A DNA stretch of 64,000 nt from Hoyosella altamirensis. GTDB lineage: Bacteria; Actinomycetota; Actinomycetes; Mycobacteriales; Mycobacteriaceae. How positions within the stretch are numbered: position 1 is the first letter of the stretch; each line of letters begins with the position of its first letter. Made by a program: the position numbers and the translations under genes. The stretch lies in the NCBI RefSeq assembly GCF_014191505.1, contig NZ_JACHWS010000003.1, positions 930,001 through 994,000 on the forward strand, read 5' to 3'. This document shows, piece by piece, positions 35,338 through 43,710 of the stretch. Below the pieces are notes generated by a model. That model saw nothing but the letters and a program-made list of their open reading frames with translations, ran no database searches and had not been told where the DNA came from.

Positions 35338-36870
35338 TCACCGGTAATTCTGATACCCACGCCACGCTCGGCGCCGGACGGCGCGCGGATCATTTTCGAC
35401 CCTGTCCTCCGAATCGAAGATCTTGGTGCTGCGGGCAGACGCTTCGTAGGCTGGCCAATCCTTCATCGGTGTCCCCTGCTGCGCGAAACTCAGCCAGTGC
35501 TGTTGCATACGTTCGCTGAGGCTGGCGAGCTGAGAGCGCCCTCCGACCGTGGTGAGGGCCTTCGCCGCCCTGCTGTCGAGTGTTCCGAACACGGCGGGGA
35601 GTTCCGTGGCGTGGGTTGCACCCATTCGCAGCATGCGCAGCAGCCGCGGCGCGAAGTCGTACCGGTACATGTAAGTAGGTGCCGCCTGACTGTGGCCCTC
35701 GGCCGCCTCGACGGTGGGATGCCAGAAGATGACGTCGCCACCGATGTCAGTCGCGGCCCGGCGGCCCGGGTAGTCCGGATATGCGGCGATCACGTCGTCA
35801 CGTTTGCTGGGGTCGGTCTGGGCGAACATCAACTCGATCATCGGCACCGTCGTAGGGATGGTCTCCCCCATGCGGGCGAACAAGGCACCTTCCCGGTCCG
35901 TCGTGCCGATGATGAGCGGAATCGGGTGCGCCTCCCCCGCGGCGAAAACCTCCGCCGGCCGCCGCGGCAGAAAGTCACCGTCGATGACGGGGCTGAACGT
36001 CATCGTGCCGGGGAATTTGCGGACCCGGCGTTCCTTCAAATCAGCGCTCGCCTCCACGAACTCCTCAGCAGGCACGCGGCCAAGCACTTCTGTGGTGTGT
36101 GATTCGAGCACGTTGAGGATATCCAGGAAGTCCCGTGCGGTGCCTTCCGCTCGTTCCGGTTCGTAGGCAGCCGCGACCGCGGGACTTTGCGCGATTGCAC
36201 GCGCGAAAAGTCCACGTGCCTGCGGCACGGTCATCAGGGTGGTGACCGAGATCCCTCCTGCGGATTCACCGAAAAGCGTGACGTTGCTGGGGTCACCACC
36301 GAAACCTGCGATATTGTCGCGCACCCACTCCAGCGCCCTCACCTGGTCACGGAGCCCAACGTTGGTGTCGAATCTGCGGCCAATTCCGGAGAATGAAGAA
36401 AGGTCGAGGAACCCCAGGGCTCCCAGGCGGTAGTTGAAGGACACGAACACCACTTCGCCGCGTTCGACAAGCCGGGAGCCGTCGTACACATCAAGGGCCG
36501 CGGAACCACTCGTGTACGCGCCACCGTAGATGTACACCAGCACGGGGAGTGGCTTTTCGTGGCGCCGTCCGCGTGGCGCGATCACGTTGATCGTGAGGCA
36601 ATCTTCATCCATCGTGACGTCCGAAGACGCGGGAGCCGTTATGCCGCGCGGAATCTCCTGCGGGGGAATCGCTCCGAACTGTGTCGCGTCACGGACGCCC
36701 TGCCAGCGGTGCGGCAGCTCGGGCGCCCGGAAACGTAGTTCCCCGACGGGCGCGGCGGCATAGGGTATGCCTCGCCAGACCCGGGCCGTGTCTGTGACAT
36801 AGCCCCGGACCGCGCCGCTCGTCGTTTCGACGTCGGTTTCGGCAACCGACGTTTCGGGATGGTGGGTCAC
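35338..36870 (-). CDS. Type-B carboxylesterase
   Basis: A carboxylesterase/lipase-B family protein of about 510 residues. The oxyanion and nucleophile regions are VYIYGGAYTSGSAALDVYDG and NVTLFGESAGGISVTTLM, with catalytic Ser in GESAGG. The acid residue is probably in IGTTDREGALFAR and the His in GATHATELPAVFG. The longest frame begins with a TTG at 36930; I prefer the GTG at 36870 (VTHHPETS). No signal peptide is evident, so it is probably cytoplasmic. It may hydrolyse esters released near the sterol pathway, but its position does not prove that. Confidence 0.85.
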   Translation of the reverse strand: MTHHPETSVAETDVETTSGAVRGYVTDTARVWRGIPYAAAPVGELRFRAPELPHRWQGVRDATQFGAIPPQEIPRGITAPASSDVTMDEDCLTINVIAPRGRRHEKPLPVLVYIYGGAYTSGSAALDVYDGSRLVERGEVVFVSFNYRLGALGFLDLSSFSGIGRRFDTNVGLRDQVRALEWVRDNIAGFGGDPSNVTLFGESAGGISVTTLMTVPQARGLFARAIAQSPAVAAAYEPERAEGTARDFLDILNVLESHTTEVLGRVPAEEFVEASADLKERRVRKFPGTMTFSPVIDGDFLPRRPAEVFAAGEAHPIPLIIGTTDREGALFARMGETIPTTVPMIELMFAQTDPSKRDDVIAAYPDYPGRRAATDIGGDVIFWHPTVEAAEGHSQAAPTYMYRYDFAPRLLRMLRMGATHATELPAVFGTLDSRAAKALTTVGGRSQLASLSERMQQHWLSFAQQGTPMKDWPAYEASARSTKIFDSEDRVENDPRAVRRRAWRGYQNYR

Positions 36871-36964
36871 AATGCCCACTCTCGCGCCGATAGGTGCGTG
36901 ATGTCCAACGAGCGACGAAATCGATGCCAAGGCGATAACAATTTCGTGCCCACAGTCACAGCGA

Positions 36965-36997
36965 AGCCCCGGAGTGACGGCGTGTCACTCCGGGGCT
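36965..36997. terminator. 14-bp hairpin downstream of the SSS symporter
   Basis: AGCCCCGGAGTGAC (36965-36978) and GTCACTCCGGGGCT (36984-36997) pair perfectly around a five-base loop. It lies 40 bases beyond the symporter stop on the minus strand and ahead of the esterase start, so it should end the symporter transcript. A short T-run follows only on the plus strand. Confidence 0.75.
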
Positions 36998-37036
36998 GGC
37001 TTTTGGGCCTGTTGATGGTGCCTGGACCTCTCCGGT

Positions 37037-38662
37037 CTAGTGGGCTACTGCTTTCTCTGCGCCCACACCGGTGAGAGAACGAACCTCCATTTCAGCGTTC
37101 TTCTCGGCGTTGCCCGTGTCCTTCGAGAGGACCGAACCGAGGTAACCGAACAGGAAGCCGAGCGGGATGGACACGATGCCCGGGTTCGACAGTGGGAACC
37201 ATGCGAAGTCCATGTTCGGGAGCATGGCGGTCGGGGCGCCGGACACTGCTGGGGAGAAGATGATCAGAATGATCACGGAGGCGAGGCCACCGTAGATGCT
37301 CCACAGCGAGCCGGTCGTGTTGAACCGCTTCCAGAACAGGGAGTACAGGATCGTCGGCAGGTTCGCGGAAGCGGCCACCGCGAAGGCGAGAGCGACGAGG
37401 AACGCGATGTTCTGACCGTTGGCGAGGATACCCAGCCCGATTGCGAGGGCACCGATCACGACGGCGGTGATGCGGGAAACCCGAACCTGCTTCTTCTCAT
37501 CGACATCACCGTTTTTCAGCACGTTCGCGTAGATGTCATGAGCGAACGAAGCTGAGGCGGTGATCGTGAGACCCGCGACAACCGCGAGGATCGTGGCGAA
37601 CGCGACCGCCGCGATCACTCCGAGGAGGATTGTGCCGCCGAGCTCGTAGGCCAGCAGTGGTGCAGCAGAGTTCTGTCCGCCCGCTGCGCCGAGGATGCGT
37701 TCCGGCCCAACGATAGCCGCCGCACCGTATCCGAGGATCAGGGTGAACAGGTAGAACGCGCCGATCAGGGCGATGGCCCACACAACCGACTTACGGGCTT
37801 CCTTTGACGTGGGCACCGTGTAAAAGCGCATCAGGACGTGTGGCAGACCCGCGACACCAAGGACGAGCGCGAGGGCTAGCGAGATGAGATTCAGCTTCGA
37901 CATTTCGCTGATGCCGTACTGCGCGCCCGGTGCGAGCACATCGCGGCCGCCTTCAACTGTGGAGTTGACGGTGTCCTGTGCGGAGCCGAGCAGACTGGAA
38001 ATGTTGAAGCCGAACTTCCACAGCACCAGTGCGGACATGACGCCTGCGCCTGTGATGAGCAGGAAGGCTTTGATGATCTGCACCCACGTGGTGCCCTTCA
38101 TTCCGCCTACGAGGACGTAAACGATCATGAGCGCGCCGACGACGGCGATGATCAGCGACTGGGTGGCGCGGTCGTTGACGTCGAGCAGCAGCGCAACGAG
38201 ACCACCTGCGCCCGCCATCTGGGCGAGCAGATAGAACAGCGAGACGACCATTGTCGAGGTCGCAGCGGCAGTACGGACAGGCTTCTGGCGCAGCCGGAAA
38301 CTCAGCACGTCAGCCATCGTGAACTTGCCGGTATTGCGCAGTAGTTCGGCGACAAGAAGCAGAGCGATCAGCCAGGCGACGAGGAAACCGATTGAGTACA
38401 GGAATCCGTCGTATCCGAACACAGCGATCGCGCCAGCGATTCCGAGGAAGCTCGCGGCAGAAAGGTAGTCGCCAGAGATCGCGATGCCGTTCTGCGGTCC
38501 GGAGAATCCGCGGCCGCCGGTGTAAAAGTCAGCGGCGGTTTTGTTCGTGCGACTGGCGCGGATGACGAACACCATGGTCGCCGCGACGAAGAGCACGAAG
38601 ATCGACATGTTGATCAGCGGGTTGCCGACCATTGAAGAGGACTCTTGAGCGAGGATGTTCAT
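37037..38662 (-). CDS. Sodium:solute (acetate-type) symporter, ActP-like
   Basis: A 541-residue SSS-family transporter with about 13 hydrophobic segments. It resembles the ActP/MctC group that imports acetate and other monocarboxylates with a cation: DFYTGGRGFSGPQNGIAISG, DYLSAASFLGIAGAIAVFGY and LIIAVVGALMIVYVLVGGMK are family segments. It overlaps the small DUF485 gene upstream by four bases, the usual ActP-YjcH arrangement. A LytTR/LytS pair further upstream may control it. Confidence 0.9.
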   Translation of the reverse strand: MNILAQESSSMVGNPLINMSIFVLFVAATMVFVIRASRTNKTAADFYTGGRGFSGPQNGIAISGDYLSAASFLGIAGAIAVFGYDGFLYSIGFLVAWLIALLLVAELLRNTGKFTMADVLSFRLRQKPVRTAAATSTMVVSLFYLLAQMAGAGGLVALLLDVNDRATQSLIIAVVGALMIVYVLVGGMKGTTWVQIIKAFLLITGAGVMSALVLWKFGFNISSLLGSAQDTVNSTVEGGRDVLAPGAQYGISEMSKLNLISLALALVLGVAGLPHVLMRFYTVPTSKEARKSVVWAIALIGAFYLFTLILGYGAAAIVGPERILGAAGGQNSAAPLLAYELGGTILLGVIAAVAFATILAVVAGLTITASASFAHDIYANVLKNGDVDEKKQVRVSRITAVVIGALAIGLGILANGQNIAFLVALAFAVAASANLPTILYSLFWKRFNTTGSLWSIYGGLASVIILIIFSPAVSGAPTAMLPNMDFAWFPLSNPGIVSIPLGFLFGYLGSVLSKDTGNAEKNAEMEVRSLTGVGAEKAVAH

Positions 38663-39030
38663 GCCGTTGTTCCTTCCATTTCCTCGCGGATCGCGGCAGC
38701 ACGCGGATCAAGATTGCGGTTGGCGAAGATGATGTACCACGCGGTGATACCGAACGTGGTGATGAACTGGCCTAGCCCTAGGAGCAGGCCGACGTTGATG
38801 TTGCCGAAAACGGGCGTGCCCATGAACCCGGTGGCGTACACCCCGAGCAGCACGTAGAGCAGGTACCACCCCAGGAAGAACACGGTCATCGGGAAGACGA
38901 AGCGGCGGAGCCTCCGGCGGAGGTCCTGGAACTCTGGGCTTGCCTGGACGCGGACGAAATCTTCAGCAGTGACAATCCGGGGCTCGGGAGTCTGCTCGGC
39001 CGGTGAGGCGAGGACTGGCGGTGCGGTCAC
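38659..39030 (-). CDS. DUF485 small membrane protein (YjcH-like)
   Basis: A 123-residue partner of the ActP-like symporter, with two TM segments (FPMTVFFLGWYLLYVLLGVY and the segment near IITTFGITAWYIIFANRN) and the DUF485 pattern EFQDLRRRLRRFVFPMTVFF. GAGGAG precedes the GTG start at 39030. Its function as a symporter subunit is inferred from conserved pairing. Confidence 0.87.
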   Translation of the reverse strand: MTAPPVLASPAEQTPEPRIVTAEDFVRVQASPEFQDLRRRLRRFVFPMTVFFLGWYLLYVLLGVYATGFMGTPVFGNINVGLLLGLGQFITTFGITAWYIIFANRNLDPRAAAIREEMEGTTA

Positions 39031-39223
39031 GGTAGCTCCTCGACGGTTGCGGGCCCGGCCTTACCGGCGCCCTTGGGATTTGACGTGATGCCCCGACGTT
39101 AATGAGAGCTGAGTCACAAATGAGGGCTGTGGTTCGGGTCACACGCCGAGCAGCACGACCGTGCGCTGAGCGGTCAGTGGGGCGCGACGAGCGGTGAACG
39201 GTATGTGCCTGCAGACGCGGTTT

Positions 39224-40978
39224 TCAGCCCCGGCCCCAGCGCTCGATCGCGCGGTCGCGCACCATCCCGAATCGCTCCGGGATATGCATGCGCGTGAAGG
39301 TCCGGGCGACGTCCGGGCGGACCGTGGAGGCGGTCGCGCGGCTCACCGTAATCATGGTGAGGAATGCGAGTGGCACTGTCACCGCGGCGGGGTGTGTGAG
39401 TATTGCCGCTGCCCAGCCTGTTGAGGGACCGAAACCGAGCACTGTGACGAGCACCGCGATGAGGCTGGAGATCCCGCCCGCAAGCAGTCCGCTTGCTGCG
39501 CCGGCGACAGTGAGGCCACGCCACCAGATTCCCAGCAGAAGCAGCGGCGCGAATGTTGACGCGGCAACCGCGAACACTAGCCCCACAGATTGGGAGAGGT
39601 CGAGACGGGTGGCAGCGAGCGCGAGGCCCATGACAGTGACACCGGCGATCAGGGCGCTCAGCCGGAAATCGCGGACCCTGCCGCGCAGAACGTCAGTCGA
39701 AAGCACACCCGCCGCACAAACCAGGAGACCGGATGAGGTCGACATGAAGGCAGCGACCGCACCAGCCGCCACCATCGCCGCCAGTATCTGCCCCGCCAGT
39801 CCCGTGAACACAGCAGAGGGCAGCAACAGCACCGCTGCGTCTGATGTTCCGGTCAAAAGTAGTTGCGGCACGTATACGCGCGAGAGCACGCCGAGGATGA
39901 CGGGAAACAGATAGAAGATCGCGAGGAGGCCGATCACGATCAGGCTGGTCCAGCGCGCGAGACTGCCGGTTTTATTCGTGTAGAAGCGGACGAGCACGTG
40001 CGGCAATCCGAGCGTTCCAAGGAAAGTCGCGAGAATCAGCGAATACACCTCATACAGCTCAATCCCCGCGCCATCACCGCTGCCCGTCCCCAGTCCCGAT
40101 CCGGGCTGCAGCCAGTCGGCACCTGAAATCGGCGCACCGGCAACGACGGGCACTGGGGTTCCTTCCGGAAGCAGCAGCTCGGTACCCGCCTGTATCGAAT
40201 GCTCACCCGGCAGCAACGTGGTGGCGGTGCCGTCCATGGTCAGCGCGACGGGCACGTCGGTGCGCACCACGACATCCGTTTCGACGCTGATCGTGGTATC
40301 AGAGCTGACGACGGGTGGGAGGGGTTCACTGAGTGGCCGTTGCTCTGTCAGGAAGAACACGGCGATCGCGATCGCGGGTATCGCGAGTGCGGTGAGCTTC
40401 AGCCAGTACTGGAATGCCTGAACAAAGGTGATGGAACGCATCCCGCCGGAGGCAACATTCGCGATGACGATGCCGCCCACAACCGCGACCCCCACCCATT
40501 CGGGGAAGCCCAGGATGATCCGCAACGTGAGACCGGCGCCCTGAAACTGGGGCACCATGTAGAGCCCCACAATGAGCACAACGAAAACCATGGTGAGCTG
40601 TCGAAGACGTTCGGACGCAAGCCTGAACTCGGCGAAGTCCGGAACAGTGTAGGCACCCGAGCGACGCAGCGGTGCTGAAACGAACATCAGCAGAAAGAGG
40701 TAACCAGCGGTGAAGCCCACTGGATACCAGAGCGCATCCGCGCCGTATTTGGCAATGAGCCCGGCAACGCCGAGAAACGATGCGGCAGAAAGGTACTCAC
40801 CTGAGATCGCGGCAGCGTTCAGGCGCGGGCCCACCCGGCGCGACGCAACGAGGAAGTCCGAGGTTGTGCGCGCGAAACGGACCCCGAGTGACCCTACGAT
40901 GACGGTTGCGAGCGCCGCCAGAAGGACAGCGGTCAGGGTGAGCACCGCGCCACTGCCGTACTGCTGAAGGCCACTCAT
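39224..40978 (-). CDS. Second sodium:solute (carboxylate) symporter
   Basis: A 584-residue SSS-family protein with family segments TSDFLVASRRVGPRLNAAAI, SGEYLSAASFLGVAGLIAKY, and VGGIVIANVASGGMRSITFV. Unlike the first symporter it carries a hydrophilic insertion of roughly 90 residues (after FFLTEQRPLSEPLPP), rich in Val/Thr/Gly, between membrane segments. It lies 22 bases after a small two-TM gene, mirroring the ActP/DUF485 pair, and downstream of the LytTR regulator. The substrate, acetate or another small carboxylate, is inferred. Confidence 0.87.
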   Translation of the reverse strand: MSGLQQYGSGAVLTLTAVLLAALATVIVGSLGVRFARTTSDFLVASRRVGPRLNAAAISGEYLSAASFLGVAGLIAKYGADALWYPVGFTAGYLFLLMFVSAPLRRSGAYTVPDFAEFRLASERLRQLTMVFVVLIVGLYMVPQFQGAGLTLRIILGFPEWVGVAVVGGIVIANVASGGMRSITFVQAFQYWLKLTALAIPAIAIAVFFLTEQRPLSEPLPPVVSSDTTISVETDVVVRTDVPVALTMDGTATTLLPGEHSIQAGTELLLPEGTPVPVVAGAPISGADWLQPGSGLGTGSGDGAGIELYEVYSLILATFLGTLGLPHVLVRFYTNKTGSLARWTSLIVIGLLAIFYLFPVILGVLSRVYVPQLLLTGTSDAAVLLLPSAVFTGLAGQILAAMVAAGAVAAFMSTSSGLLVCAAGVLSTDVLRGRVRDFRLSALIAGVTVMGLALAATRLDLSQSVGLVFAVAASTFAPLLLLGIWWRGLTVAGAASGLLAGGISSLIAVLVTVLGFGPSTGWAAAILTHPAAVTVPLAFLTMITVSRATASTVRPDVARTFTRMHIPERFGMVRDRAIERWGRG

Positions 40979-41000
40979 CAGTGTCTGATCTTCTCAGTGT

Positions 41001-41387
41001 CTAGTCTTCGACAAGTTCGGAGAACTGCTGTTCATTACGTTCGGCTTGACGTACATAGACCCAGCCCACTCCCGCGAGCAATGGATAGATCGCGGCACCG
41101 AGCAGCAGCCACGCCAGCTGAACACCTCCTACTGTCGCCGCCGCAAGCCCCGGCACCAGCCAGAAAGCGAGCGGCAGCACGCCAACGCTGATGATGACGA
41201 GCAGCGCCAGGCGCAGCGCGAGACCGAGCTGCGTCCGCATGAGCCCCGCGACAAGTACCTCGCCGACGCGTGTTTGTTCTTCCAATTCGATCCGCGTACG
41301 GACTGGCCGGGCACCGGCGCGATGGGACAGGACGACGCGCTCACGCTGCGGTCGCGGGCCACCCCGCGTGCTTTCGGGATCGGGCAT
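41001..41387 (-). CDS. Small two-TM protein beside the second symporter
   Basis: A 128-residue protein with a basic N-terminus, two predicted TM segments (LALRLALLVIISVGVLPLAF and VQLAWLLLGAAIYPLLAGVG) and an acidic tail ending QQFSELVED. Topology and placement just before an SSS symporter match DUF485-type partners, though I cannot confirm the family. The longer frame from 41438 is rejected in favour of the ATG at 41387, 13 bases after the regulator stop, so the regulator, this gene and the symporter form a transcription unit. Confidence 0.72.
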   Translation of the reverse strand: MPDPESTRGGPRPQRERVVLSHRAGARPVRTRIELEEQTRVGEVLVAGLMRTQLGLALRLALLVIISVGVLPLAFWLVPGLAAATVGGVQLAWLLLGAAIYPLLAGVGWVYVRQAERNEQQFSELVED

Positions 41388-41400
41388 TGTGGCCTCCCTG

Positions 41401-42216
41401 CTATTTCGCTTGCCAAGATTGCATCGGGCCGCGCACAAGCCGGTCCTTCAGCGCTCGGGTGTGCCTGCGACTCACCGGCAGTTCCACAGGCCGCAGTTCC
41501 CGCTCACCCCGAAGCGTGACGACGTACCCGGTGCCCGCGCTCTTGAGTCCCGTCACGAGGCGTAACGACACTAGGTAGGAGCGATGGACGCGAATGAAAC
41601 CAGCGTCGGCCCACCGATCTTCCAGAGTGGCTAACGGAATTCTGACCAGGTGTGAACCTGCCGTGGTGTGCAGCCGCGCATAATCACCATCTGCCTCAAC
41701 CCACCCCACCGTGGAGCGTCGTACGAGGGTGGTGACGCCGCCGAGTTCTACCGGGATGACCTCATCGGAAGGCTGCGTGGCGGGAGGCGGCGGGGCAGGT
41801 TTCTCAACTGTGCTCACCTGTTTTGCCCGGTGCTCGTGGATTCGGCTCATCGCCTGCGCCAGCCGTTCAGTTCGCAGCGGCTTCAGCAGATAGTCGACGG
41901 CACCGACATCGAAGGCGTCGACGGCACGGTCGTCGTGCGCGGTGACGAACACAACGAAGGGCGGCTTCTTGAAAGCACTGATTATTCCAGCGAGCTCGAC
42001 GCCGTCGAGTCCAGGCATCCGGATGTCGCTGAAGACCGCATCAATACTTTCGCTGCGGAGGATCCGCAATGCGCTCGTCGCATCGTTCGCCGCGTGAACC
42101 TTCCCGATCCCGTCCTGCTCACGTAGCAGGTACACGAGCTCATCGAGGGCAGGGACCTCGTCATCGACAGCCAGAACCGTCAGCGGCGCGGAGTCGGCTC
42201 TTTCCATGCTGTCCAT
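41401..42216 (-). CDS. LytTR-family response regulator
   Basis: A 271-residue response regulator: receiver domain with VLAVDDEVPALDELVYLL, the phospho-acceptor Asp in VFSDIRMPGLDG and LKPLRTERL, then a Pro-rich linker and a C-terminal LytTR DNA-binding domain (VGWVEADGDYARLHTTAGSH, RVHRSYLVSLRLVTGLKS). The open frame extends to 42558 but the ATG cluster at 42207-42219 marks the true N-terminus. A matching LytS-type kinase gene is at 43711-44913, and two symporter genes follow, pointing to sensing of a carboxylate or of cell state. Confidence 0.88.
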   Translation of the reverse strand: MDSMERADSAPLTVLAVDDEVPALDELVYLLREQDGIGKVHAANDATSALRILRSESIDAVFSDIRMPGLDGVELAGIISAFKKPPFVVFVTAHDDRAVDAFDVGAVDYLLKPLRTERLAQAMSRIHEHRAKQVSTVEKPAPPPPATQPSDEVIPVELGGVTTLVRRSTVGWVEADGDYARLHTTAGSHLVRIPLATLEDRWADAGFIRVHRSYLVSLRLVTGLKSAGTGYVVTLRGERELRPVELPVSRRHTRALKDRLVRGPMQSWQAK

Positions 42217-42288
42217 CATGCCGGGCCGCCTGTGCCATGGGGTACTAGTGGTCAAGATCAGCCACAATTCGCACGTTAGAGTGTTGGC

Positions 42289-43002
42289 GTGGTGAATCCT
42301 GCGCGTTGCCGTGCCGCCGCTGTCGTGCTCGCGGCTGGGAGTGGCACCCGGATGGGCAGCGAAGGAAATAAGGTCTTCTTGCCGCTCGCCGGCCGGAGTC
42401 TCCTCTCCTGGACACTCGACGCCGTCTCGCAAACCCCTGAGTTCGTTCGAACCATCCTTGTTATCCGCCCCGAGGATCGTGCACTGGTCGAATCGATCCT
42501 TAAGCGCGACACCGCTGACAACAGCGTCGAGGTGATCGAGGGTGGTGCTTCTCGACACGAGTCGGAGTACAACGCACTGAAATATCTGGCATCAGATATC
42601 GAGGCGGAACGAATCGATGTCGTGGTGGTACACGACGCAGCTCGGCCGCTCGCTGGGGTTGCGATGATGCGGGCAGCGGTGGCGGTGGCGCACGAATTCG
42701 GAGGCGCGGTTCCCGCTCTGCCCGCCGCAGAACTGGTGCATGTCACCTCGGAGGGTGAGATCTGCACAGTTCCGGAACGGCACCTTGTCCGCGTCCAGAC
42801 ACCCCAGGCATTTCGTGCCCAGCCACTGCTCACGGCGTTCGAGGCCGCTGTCGCGGCCGGGTTCGAGGGGACCGACACGGCCGCAAGCATCGAGAACTTC
42901 GCAGATCTCACCGTCCGGACATTTCCAGGGAGCGAGCGCAACCTCAAAGTCACCTTCGCGCATGACTTGTCTCTCGCCGAGCGGCTGCTGGATCAGCGCT
43001 GA
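42289..43002 (+). CDS. ispD: IspD-family cytidylyltransferase (intact motifs)
   Basis: A 237-residue nucleotidyltransferase resembling 2-C-methyl-D-erythritol 4-phosphate cytidylyltransferase of the non-mevalonate isoprenoid route. The CTP-binding loop AAVVLAAGSGTRMGSEGNK is intact (residues 10-28), with VVVHDAARPL and RVQTPQAFRA. It begins at GTG 42289, 72 bases from the divergent LytTR gene, and its 3' end overlaps a second, degenerate IspD-like gene by ten bases. TarI-type activity or another sugar nucleotide substrate is an alternative. Confidence 0.82.
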   Translation: MVNPARCRAAAVVLAAGSGTRMGSEGNKVFLPLAGRSLLSWTLDAVSQTPEFVRTILVIRPEDRALVESILKRDTADNSVEVIEGGASRHESEYNALKYLASDIEAERIDVVVVHDAARPLAGVAMMRAAVAVAHEFGGAVPALPAAELVHVTSEGEICTVPERHLVRVQTPQAFRAQPLLTAFEAAVAAGFEGTDTAASIENFADLTVRTFPGSERNLKVTFAHDLSLAERLLDQR

Positions 43003-43697
43003 CCTTCCCGGCGGCAATCGATGATCGCGTTCGCGAGGGCGCTGTCTTGGGGGATCTTCGCGGCGAACGCGTCAGGGTCACCGGCAACCAGTGCGACCGT
43101 GAATCCGCCCCGGACCGCCGCGGTGAGTTCATCGTATGGGGAATGATCTGCGGTGTTCTCTGTGATCTGCCGCAGGGCCACCGCGCGGAACCCGCGCGGG
43201 AACTGAACGGACCGCAGCAGCGACCGATCGACTGTTTCTGCAATAACCCCGGAATGATCAACGGCTTTCACACTGTCGACCATCGAAAGTGCCGGAACCA
43301 CCACGTCGCAGTTGCCCTCGTCCAACCGGTCCACGACCCTGTTCCAGAGCGAAGGAGACGCCAGGGGGAACCGCAAATCGTGCAGCACAACCTGAGTTTC
43401 TGACTCGTCTGATCCGGCAAGCTCAGACAGTGCAGCACTCACACAGTCCCGTCGCGTGCCCTCCCCCGCCACAGCAATCAGCTCGACTGAGCGAAGTTCT
43501 GAGGCGGCGACCACCTCTCGTACCTCTGCAATCAGGGGCGTGGCGACTGGAACCAGGGTTCTCCTGCCGACGGCCCCGTCGAGCATGGCGCGCAGACAGT
43601 GGACCAGTAGCGTGTTGTTGCCCAGTCGCGAAAATACTGCTGCCGGGTTGTCCGCGAAGTCGCGGGGAACCGGTAATACCAGTACAGGATTGGTCAT
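42993..43697 (-). CDS. Degenerate IspD-like protein
   Basis: A 234-residue protein with the IspD fold pattern over its second half (VVVPALSMVDSVKAVDHSGV, RSVQFPRGFRAVALRQI, GDPDAFAAKIPQDSALAN), close to actinobacterial IspD. The catalytic motifs are changed: the N-terminal A-A-G-S-G loop is replaced by PVPRDFADNP, and HDAAR by HDLRFP. It is therefore probably inactive as a cytidylyltransferase. It lies 13 bases after the LytS-type kinase and is likely co-transcribed with it, so a regulatory or binding role is possible. Confidence 0.75.
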   Translation of the reverse strand: MTNPVLVLPVPRDFADNPAAVFSRLGNNTLLVHCLRAMLDGAVGRRTLVPVATPLIAEVREVVAASELRSVELIAVAGEGTRRDCVSAALSELAGSDESETQVVLHDLRFPLASPSLWNRVVDRLDEGNCDVVVPALSMVDSVKAVDHSGVIAETVDRSLLRSVQFPRGFRAVALRQITENTADHSPYDELTAAVRGGFTVALVAGDPDAFAAKIPQDSALANAIIDCRREGQR

Positions 43698-43710
43698 GTC
43701 CTCGCATCCC

